Shown: one piece after another, positions 11,402 through 20,500 of the stretch
How the letters are laid out: each line of letters begins with the position of its first letter
Position numbering within the stretch: the first letter of the stretch is position 1
Assembly (NCBI GenBank): GCA_027919835.1
Contig: JANVFP010000039.1
Span: 248,001 to 312,000, forward strand
Length of the DNA stretch: 64,000 bases
Direction: 5' to 3'
DNA from: Lentinula raphanica
Lineage: Eukaryota > Basidiomycota > Agaricomycetes > Agaricales > Omphalotaceae
Translations under genes and position numbers: made by a program
The notes under the pieces: model-generated
The model's database searches: none
The model's input: the letters and a program-made list of their open reading frames with translations, nothing else
Told to the model about the DNA's origin: nothing

Positions 11402-11748
11402 TGTGAAGACCAGGTCGATATTCGGAAGATCCTAGTGTCGAGCGGAGAGCGTGAGGCCGACGGAAGTGAATGTTATAAGGTTGAGGCTTGTATCCCTAGC
11501 CTCAAGGGTCGGGTGACCCACCGAAAGGGAACGTGTAACTCAGGTTGTGAGAGGGTGTCACCCTCCCTAGGGAAGCAGAGATGGGTGCTTAGCCGTAGAG
11601 GGTGTCGAAAGCGACCGAATACGGCTCACGCCATGAGAGTGTAAAACAAGTGTCAAAATTGTATTATACTAAGCGCTACTTGTTACTTATCGGAGAATTA
11701 CTTAAGCATGAAAAGATGAATAGTCTGGTTCAATACATGGTCCTCACA
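11402..11748 (-). repeat. 3' LTR of inner element
   Basis: A 347-bp direct repeat of 23149-23495 with TG...CA ends. The polypurine tract lies directly inside it. The preceding five bases GGGTT (11397-11401) are the target duplication. Confidence 0.93.
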
Positions 11749-11760
11749 GTGCCCCCCCAT
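11749..11760 (-). promoter_or_regulatory. Polypurine tract of inner element
   Basis: The minus strand reads ATGGGGGGGCAC immediately before the LTR start TGTGAGG. It is the expected plus-strand primer site. Confidence 0.75.
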
Positions 11761-11775
11761 GCGCAAGGAATTCCT

Positions 11776-14241
11776 CTAAGCCATATCCCCCATCCTTTCC
11801 TTGATCCGTTTCCATCCACGTCCTCCTCTTCTTGTTGATGACATCATCTCTTCTCTTGGTTTCCCTTCGCTCTTCGTTACCGCATCGACGCGTCCGCTGT
11901 CTCCCTCGCGATCCAACTTTACTTCGATTCGCCTTCTCTTATTCGCCTTCGGATTGTCGCCGATCCTTCGTATCAAGGGGTCCGTGAGACGATTTATCAA
12001 AGGGTTGAGCTTCCCCGCTAAGGTATGGTCCCAGTAGTCGATGAGGTCCTTCTTTTTGATGTGTCGATATTCCAGTAGTGTCGAGCCCTCGATTGTCATA
12101 GCCATTCCCGAAACCTCTGTGCCCTGGAAAGCGTCGTTAAACGAGGCGGCGTTCCGCCTGTCCCAGAACTTGAGGTACATCGCCACGGTATGATTTAGTT
12201 CTTCCTCCCCTTCGTATACGTGATACACCGCGCGAGCCACTGACATCAGCCGTAACGACGGAGCTGTCCGTTGTAGCCATTCCCTGAATTCGACAATCTC
12301 GACCGACCCGATGCCAAATACTTTAAGAAAGGGAGACACGTTCCAGGTGCAAACCGGGGTCTGTCCTGGGACGAGAGAGGCGACCATGTGAGGAATCCAC
12401 ATTGTTCCGTCCTCGACCGTTTCCGATTGCTTCATCTCGGCCCCGTCGTTCGTTTCCGTGTCCGGTGGTGTAAGAGGGGCAGGCTCTTCAACATCCAGCC
12501 CCCCTGAAGACAAGTCCGATTCGACTACTGCATCTTCCATTGAATGTCCAGGTGAAAGGTCAGCAAATTCAGTGTCGACGGCATCTTCCTGCTCCCCGTC
12601 GTCGACTACTGGTAGCTGTGATTGCTGGAGAAGTCGGAGGCGTTCAGGGGGAGGGGTAGGAGCAACCTTTCCTAAGTCTCGCGAGCGGGGAGATTCGTCC
12701 TCATAGACCCAAAAAGAAGACTTTGCTCGTATCTGGCAGTGAAAGTCGTCGTAGAACTTACGTCGGGGGCCCGGCAGTCCATATATCTCCACCAGATGAG
12801 CTATCTCTGGGGCGATAAATAGACGTGAGTCCATATGGAGATGGCGGCGGCGTTGGCGATCGAAGTATGTGTAGTCGTAAGAGGAGTAGCGCTCGGTCTG
12901 TGATGTATATTTGAAGCATCTTTCCCCCTCGTCGTTGTAATCGTCCACGTAATGTCTGATTCTCAACTTCGAGTTGCTCGGCTGTACCGGGGGAGGTATA
13001 ATGTATGGTGCGTATCCAGGGGGAGGCGAAGCAAGCGTTGGACGGGGTGGAAGGAAACCATCCTCTTTTATGTCCATCGGCGTCTCAGTCACCTCACCCC
13101 AGTCTTCTCCTGGGAAGTTTCGATCCGTGGCCCTCGACGACGACCTCCATCGCTCGAGCTTATCCATGAACATCTTCTCTGAAGACTCAACTCCCCCACT
13201 CCATTTTTCGCCGGGATCCCCTTGTGCGCCTTTGTACAGCCTCGTCCACTCCTGTAAGATGTCCGATTGAGTGAGTTCGCATGAGTCTAGAGTATCTTTC
13301 ACCCAGACCCGTTCGGTACGCTCCTCTGGCTTGTCCAATGGACTTCGTATCTCGTGGCAGATGAAGATGGGCAGACGTTGTCTCGCGAACCAACACGTGA
13401 TATCTTCTGGCAATCCGTTAACCCACAGACCCATTAAAGAGTCGATAGCTCGTGCGTCCAGGAATACCTCCCGGACTCTATGGCTGTTTTCGAAAGGATC
13501 CGAAGCGAGTGCTTCTGCCATGCGAACCCAGGCCGCTAGCAGCCTCGTCTCATGCTGAATCTTCGAAATTAACACGACCATATCCTCGAAAGACACTCGT
13601 CCCGGAAATCGAGAGTTCAATTCGGTAGAAGTGGGAGGGGGATATGAGTCAGAAAATCCAGGAAAAGTAAGACTGGAGGGATGGTATCGGAGGCGTCGCG
13701 CTTTGTCCCTGAGTCGTAAGGCACGCTCTACCAGGTTATCCCAATACTCGTCTTGAATGTATCCCTTGTTCTCGCTCGGATACGCTGAGCTTTCCCATAT
13801 CAAGAATATTGGGACACATTCGACCTCTTCCCTCGACATCGTTCCTTTGTCCGATCGTCTGATAAAAGGAAGGTAGGGGCGACGAGCATCGTAATATTGA
13901 GGGCTCCTGGAAGGGTCGAAGCGACCGCGATGGCTGTCGATAAAAGGGAAAGGGGGAGTGAACTCTTCGAGATTAGGAGCGATACCGGGGTAGAATGGCC
14001 TCCTTTGAGAGTTTGGTGACCATAACTCCAGAGACAGAGCAGGCCACAACAGTTCATCCTCTCCCTCTTCTAGATTAACCACCCTCAATGTTTTACAGCT
14101 GCCCCTTGGGAAGACAAAGAACAGTCGGTCATCCACTTGCGGAAACTTATGATACCCTTCGAACATAGCCAACCTCTTAAGCCGGAAAACGCGAGTATCG
14201 TGGCCCTTTGAGCGACAAGTAGCGGTCCATCCTCCTGACAT
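11776..14241 (-). CDS. Third ORF of inner Gypsy element, 821 aa, unknown function
   Basis: An intact 821-codon frame lies between pol and the 3' LTR, where retroviral env would be. The start MSGGWTATCRSKGHDTRVFR has no signal peptide and I saw no membrane segment, so it is not an envelope protein. The N-terminal half is a mixed globular sequence with a tryptophan-rich part (MGLWVNGLPEDITCWFARQR near residue 270). The middle, near 540-620, is acidic and proline-rich. The C-terminus is very basic (NKRRRIEVK, GGRGWKRIKERMG), suggesting nuclear entry or nucleic acid binding. Such sequences recall retroelement-linked hypothetical proteins of Agaricomycetes, but I cannot name a family. It is separated from pol by 336 bp, so expression would need its own promoter, splicing or reinitiation. 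Frame integrity suggests selection. Confidence 0.75.
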   Translation of the reverse strand: MSGGWTATCRSKGHDTRVFRLKRLAMFEGYHKFPQVDDRLFFVFPRGSCKTLRVVNLEEGEDELLWPALSLELWSPNSQRRPFYPGIAPNLEEFTPPFPFIDSHRGRFDPSRSPQYYDARRPYLPFIRRSDKGTMSREEVECVPIFLIWESSAYPSENKGYIQDEYWDNLVERALRLRDKARRLRYHPSSLTFPGFSDSYPPPTSTELNSRFPGRVSFEDMVVLISKIQHETRLLAAWVRMAEALASDPFENSHRVREVFLDARAIDSLMGLWVNGLPEDITCWFARQRLPIFICHEIRSPLDKPEERTERVWVKDTLDSCELTQSDILQEWTRLYKGAQGDPGEKWSGGVESSEKMFMDKLERWRSSSRATDRNFPGEDWGEVTETPMDIKEDGFLPPRPTLASPPPGYAPYIIPPPVQPSNSKLRIRHYVDDYNDEGERCFKYTSQTERYSSYDYTYFDRQRRRHLHMDSRLFIAPEIAHLVEIYGLPGPRRKFYDDFHCQIRAKSSFWVYEDESPRSRDLGKVAPTPPPERLRLLQQSQLPVVDDGEQEDAVDTEFADLSPGHSMEDAVVESDLSSGGLDVEEPAPLTPPDTETNDGAEMKQSETVEDGTMWIPHMVASLVPGQTPVCTWNVSPFLKVFGIGSVEIVEFREWLQRTAPSLRLMSVARAVYHVYEGEEELNHTVAMYLKFWDRRNAASFNDAFQGTEVSGMAMTIEGSTLLEYRHIKKKDLIDYWDHTLAGKLNPLINRLTDPLIRRIGDNPKANKRRRIEVKLDREGDSGRVDAVTKSEGKPREEMMSSTRRGGRGWKRIKERMGDMA

Positions 14242-14577
14242 CTCGACCTCGAACGAACGACTCTATTAATTCACTAGGACGTATTTCCACGAATTTCTCA
14301 ACCCAAAGACTCAAACAAGCGTACGACACCTGTGCCTCGTAAGCACCAAGTGATCGTCACGTTGTACTACCCTTCCTAGCGTGCCTCGTAAGCACCGCTG
14401 GGAATAAGACGGCGTAGATATCAATAAGGATTGGCGTGCCTCGAAAGCACCGCCACTATTCTAGCAAATACGAATTTGAACCGAGTTCGGGGTGTTGGAT
14501 TTCGAGAAGATAGGAAGAGAGTAGAGTTGAAGAGGGATTCGAAAGGACTCGAAGTTTGCACGTTTCGGTACACGTGG
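14242..14577 (-). promoter_or_regulatory. Pol-ORF3 spacer with three dispersed hairpin motifs
   Basis: Non-coding gap inside the inner element. It holds three copies of GTGCCTCGNAAGCACC at 14332-14347, 14381-14396 and 14436-14451. Nothing else was recognised. Confidence 0.6.
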
Positions 14578-17500
14578 TTATGTTCCCACGGATAGACCGT
14601 TTACCTTGAGGTACTCCCTACGCAATTCTGGAGCATTCCGTAAATCGGCTTCTGAAATCCACGAATCGTCTTCGACGTCGAATCCTTTCCAACGCACCAG
14701 GTATAATCTCTGATTGCCCCGTTTACGAGAGGTCAATTTGTGCCCCAAGATAGCCTCAACCTCGTATTCCTCCGAAGCATTGGTAATATCCCTAGTCGGA
14801 GGTAACACCGTTCGTTCACCGAATTCGGGGGGAGAGAATCGGTACTTCTTGAGGTGTGCCAGGTTGACCACAGGATGCATTGGGTAGTTGTCAGGAAGTC
14901 GTAGTCGGTAAACTAAGGGGTTTATCTTCTCGAGTACCTCAAAGGGACCAATTGATCGCTGCACCAGCTTCCTTCCTGTCCCTTCAGATTCGACTAGCTT
15001 GAGCGTATGCAGGTTAAGAAGAACCCAGTCTCCCTCTTCAATACTCTCGACCGGTCTTCTGCCTTTATTATAAGCCCGTGCCTGTTTCTCTTGAGCGAGT
15101 ACCAACGAATCTCTTGCATATTGGCGATGCAAGTCTAAGCCCTTGACGAATTCTTCTGCTTTCTGACTAGGCAAGAAGGGACGGTTTCCTTCATCGGTCG
15201 ACGGTATGAATTTCCCAGCCAAGGAATTTGGAGTGTACCCAAAGAGCAGCATGTCCGGTCGATGTCCTGTGGAGGAGTGTACCGAACTATTATACGCAAA
15301 TGCCAGTGTTGACAGCCAATAAGCCCATCCGCTGCGGTCGTTGGTTACATACGCTCGCAGCATCTGTTCCAGGAAGGCATTGAGGACTTCGGTCTGACCA
15401 TCCGTTTGGGGATGATGCGATGAAGACAGAGCTAGTACCGATCCATAACGTTTAACGACTGACTTCCAGAAGGCTGTTGACCACCTCTTATCTTGGTCTG
15501 AGATGATCCTCTCTGGCAGACCATATACGTGGGCTACCCTCTCCACAAATAATTGTGCGAAGCCCTCTTGATCCAGGTGATCGTGCGTTGGAATAAACAG
15601 CGCGAACTTTGTCAACTTATCCACGATGACCAAAATAGCAGTATATCTCTCTTCTCCCGACTCGGGTAGCCCAGTGATTAGGTCCAAGGATACCGTCTCG
15701 AAGGGGCGGTTAGGGATATGGGCTGGACGCAAGCCCCCCATAGGTTTCGTACGATCCGTCTTAATCTTCTGACAGACGTCGCATGACCTGATGAAAGACT
15801 CTGCATCCTTTCGCATCGAGGGCCAGAAGAAGAGTTCGTGGAGACGCAGTACGAACTTTTTGGGTCCTGCATGAGCACTCTCGAAAGGGGAGTCGTGAAC
15901 TAGTTTCAAGATATAAGGGACCTTGGACCTCGGTACGCACAATCGGGGATTCCAGTCGGCGTCGATGAAATACAGAAGGCTGTTCTTCCCTTTCTGGAAC
16001 CTCGAGGGAGTCAAGAGGGATTCTGCTGAGGGAATTTCTTCTGCGTAGTATCGACCAAAATATGAATCCGATTCGTAAGCGCGGGAGAAGTCCTTAACGA
16101 GTTCGGGGGAGATACCGATGGACAGTCTAGATCTCTCGCTCCATTCCTCTGAGTGTTGACCTCGAAGCAGCCCTTCAGTCTTGGCTCCTACCGGATAAGT
16201 CCAAGGGTCACTACTAGCAAACGGAAGTGCCTCGTAAGCACCTTCCTGTTCGTCAGCACTCTTTGCACTCCTCTGGGCAGTAGCAAGTGTAGATTGGGTC
16301 GCATTGTTCTCCTCGATGATACGAAGTGCCTCGGAAGCACCTTCGTTTCGGGATTTCCTCGTCTTTGACCGGGTTTGGACGGCTGAAGCCTCAACGTGCC
16401 AGTCCAATAGTTCCTTCCATCCGGCGACGAATGCTGCTTTTTTCGCCGGAGCATAAGTACCTCGATCTTCGAAACGTTGAGCAAGCTTTTGTGTCCTCTC
16501 GTCAGGGACAATACCTGACACTAAGTCTGGGCAAGGCGAAGTATGATCCGGAATTCGTGGAAGTCTCGATAGGGGGTCAACGTTCGAGTGAATGCGCCCA
16601 GCACGATGGACGATCTTCATGTCCGGGTACGCGCTGAACACAGCCCCCCAGGCTGCAAGCCTTCGGTTGGCGTTCTCATACACCCTAGCCCACTGTAAAG
16701 CAGCGTGGTCAGTGATTAGCAAGATCTTTTCTCCCTCGATAAAAGGTTGGAATTTTATTAATGCCTCTTTTGCTGCTAGCGCCTCCCTTTCGGTGGCGCT
16801 GTACCTTCTTTCCGCCGGTTTGAATGTCCTACTCCAGTATCCTATGACCCTCTCGATTTGGATCCACGTTTCATCCAATGTGGCCCCCCACCTGGGAGTG
16901 TCCACATCATGGATCTCATCCGAGAACTTGTGAACTAACATCGGCGGCTCCTTCCTCTTTTCTTCCCAAGCGCTTTTGATCTTATCGTAAGCTGACGTAC
17001 CCTGCAGATCCCTCACCTGAATCCTCTGTACTTGTTGTAGACAAGATCCCAAGGCTACGTCGGAGGCGTCCGTGTATAGGCGGTAGGGGGAACCTTGAAT
17101 CGGGTGCCCCAAAACCGGAGCCGAGGCCAGGGCTTCTTTCGCTTGCGCAAAGGCAATCTCATGTTCGGCCTCCCATCTCCATTTGACGCCTTGTTTCAAT
17201 AGAGCGAACAGTGGGGAGGCGATGTGAGAATAGAATGGAATGTAGGAGCTAAAGTATACCACCATTCCTAAGAATTTCTGGAGGTCATGTGAATTCTTCG
17301 GTCTGTCTAATTCGAGGATAGCTGCTACTTTCTCGGCATGGGTAGACAGGCCTAATCTTGATACTCTCTGTCCTAAGAGTAGGATCGAAGAGAACCCCAC
17401 GAAACATTTCGACGGGGATAGCGTTATTCCTGACGCGGCTATTGCTCCCAGTACCCTGTCCAGATGTGTGATATGATCCTCCCAAGATTTGGAGAAGACC

Positions 17501-20500
17501 ACGATATCATCAATGTATACAAGCGTAAAAATCCACAAGAACGGGGCTAGAACGCTCTGCATTATCCTCTGGAACACTGAGGGGCCATTCCTCAGTCCGA
17601 AGGGCATACGCTTGAATTGGAACAATCCTAAGTGGCATCTGAATGCAGTCTTCTCTTTGTCCTCTTCATCCATCCTGATTTGCGTGAAGCCGGATAAGGC
17701 GTCAAAAGAGGATAGCACTTGAGAACCTGACAGCGCTTGGATAATCTCAGACTGCCGGGGAATAGGGAATTCGTCCGGGATGGTCAGCGCATTCAGTTTC
17801 CGATAGTCCACAGCAAAACGCGGTTTTCCCTTCTGGAACACTACCACAACCGGGAATCCCCAAGGGCTAGCTGAAGGTTCGATGACTTCTGATTCTAACC
17901 ACGAAGACACCTGTTTCTCGATAACTTCTCGTTTCAGCGGCGAAGTGGCGTACATGGGGAGGGATACCGGTTGAGCGTCAGTTTTCAGGTTTATGGGGAC
18001 CTTTGCTGGATAGTCTCCCAGTCTCCCGTCCAACCCGAAAGCAGTCTTATTCCTACGGAGAACTTCTTCTAGCTTGGGCTTGATCTCCTCAGGGATATCG
18101 GGACCTAGATTCACTAGAGACGAGATGTCTGAGATTCCTTCCGAATAAACAGGATCTTCTGTCAAGGCCGACGTTTTGGGCCCACTGGGTCCCGCATCCG
18201 GTTCATCATCATCAAGAACGGGTGAAAGATATTCTTTACGAGCGGGAGGTCCCTCTACCAGATCTTGTGCCTTCAATGTTCCTTTGATTTGTACGCTGAT
18301 CAGATCGACCACCTTAGTATATTCCGCGAGCTCCTTCCCCTTAGGGTTGTCGAGTGATTCTGGGTTACTCAAGTAGCCTAGCACATCTCCCTCCTTTATG
18401 ATCCACGGGCGAGAAGACGGGTTCGCTACTGGGATGATGGGGTTATGGGAGTTGACCCAGGTGTTCGGAGAAGCGAGGACTGAGGTGTCCTCGTTTCCCA
18501 CCAATAACTTCTCCACTAACCAATCGTCACGACCTTCGAACGGACCACGTATGGGCACTGAGTAGACAGATCCAGGACCAACTATGACATCTCTAGCCGC
18601 GCGCACGACGGGAATCTCTGATTTGCTTCTTCTCCTTCTTATCTTCTCCCGTCTCGCTGCCCTCCGTCTGATGAAAGACTGCACTGGGAAGGCTTGTCTC
18701 CATTCGAACCCTGGTGAACTGTACTTCGCCGTTGACGCCGGGATAGAGTGCGACGAACCCTTGGGAGCAACCAGGCAGTTACCAGAGGCCTCCCTACTCA
18801 CACTCAGCTCATAGGAGGTCTGGAAGTCCTCTCCCAGTAGCAAGGGGACCTTCATGTTTCTCACCACGTAAGCCTCTGTCTCGAAGCATAACCACATCCC
18901 ATCGGTCGCCCTGACGTATAAAGGAAAACGAATATATCCCAACACCTTGGCTTCCCCGGTGAGATGGTATAAATTCATTCTCAGTCCCGATTTAAGCTTC
19001 CCGAATGTCTCATGGGAGGTATAGAAGTCTTCAGACATCAAAGTGATATCCGCCCCAGAGTCCAGTCGAGCTTCAACCTTATTGCCTGAGGGAGAATCGA
19101 CGTAAGCATCCATTCGCAAGGCTTTAGTTCCCAAGGACCCCATGCCATCGGGAAGGGCTCTTCTCTTTCCCACAACTTCGATGGGAATCCCATCCTTCTC
19201 TTCGATCATCGGGAAGGAGGGACGAGTCACTTCTCTCTCTCGACTTCGTCGCGATACTTTGCGAGGAACGACCCTGGGTGCAGGAGGAGTTATCTCTTTA
19301 CCCTTCCCTTTTTGTTCGTGTTTGAAGAACCTCCGGATATTCCTATTATCCAGGCTCGGGGTGGAGTGTTTCACTTTGGGAATACCGTTTATTACCAGAT
19401 CGTCGTGGTTTACTTCGGAATGTGCCTCGTAAGCACCATCCCTCTGAGGAAGAGAATTCTTTCCGACCAAAGAGCGTGCCTCGTAAGCACCGCTTTCATA
19501 CGCCGAATATGTATGTGCCTCGTAAGCACCATCATATTCCCCTCGTAAGAGATGTGCCTCGGAAGCACCATCTGCCGAGTCCTTACTCTCCCTCAGGCCA
19601 CGAGAGTGTGCCTCGAAAGCACCACTCAATTTCGATCTATCATCAACTCCTTGTGATGAAGAATGTCCCAGCCAATCCTTTGTTTCTCTTACTTCGGACG
19701 AGAAAATCTGAACAGTGGCATCTGATTGTCCTAAACATTCTACAAAATACAGGCGGTCGTCGTCTGCTATTTCTGCCTCCGTGAGGTTGACATGTACCCG
19801 ATTAAGTGTCTTCAAGGCTGTCCATTGTCCGTAATTCTTACAGTCCCTCGCAAAGTGCATCGGTGAGTTACACACATAACAAGCCTTGCCCTTCGAAGGA
19901 GCCACACGACTCCTGACCGAATCGTCCCGTTCGAATAGAAACTTTCCTGGTACAGACGATGACGAGCCAGGGGGTTTATCTCGAGAGCTACGGCTATGGT
20001 CGGCTGCCGCGACGGACAAGTCGAGTATGGGAGTTTCTTCGTCGTAGTCCCCAGTCGCTACCGACTCTTCTTCTGCATCCATGACATAAGCCTTACGGGG
20101 GAAAGGCCTTCTCTTGTGAGAGGTGTTGGAGTCTGAGCGGCTCAATTCTTTGAAACGTTCTTCGGTCTTCCACACTGTGACCAAGGTCAACTCCAGTTGT
20201 TTAGCCTGTGCTTGCAGTTGCACTACTGTTGGGCAATTGCGCTCATTGAGGTGAGGTTCCCACGATGGAGGAGCTGTCTTCAACAGCCTCGCGATGAACA
20301 ATGGTTCCTCTTCGAGATTAGAATACGGGTAAAGGAAAGAGGCGTGGTGATTCCGTCGTTGTATGAACGCGACCGGAGACTCTCCTCGGTGGTCACCCGA
20401 GCGGAACCGAATCGATTCAAATTCCAGGGTTCTATCGGCCAACCAACTTTTGTCGATAAAATGAGCCCGGATGCATCCGTCGATATGCCACCATGAGGTA

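Noticed and set aside
11378..11644. Open frame running into the inner LTR, repeated at 23014-23391
   Set aside because: It is an LTR artefact: the shared part is the repeat itself and the upstream parts differ.
11776..14241. Envelope gene of a retrovirus-like element
   Set aside because: No signal peptide, membrane segment or cleavage site was visible.
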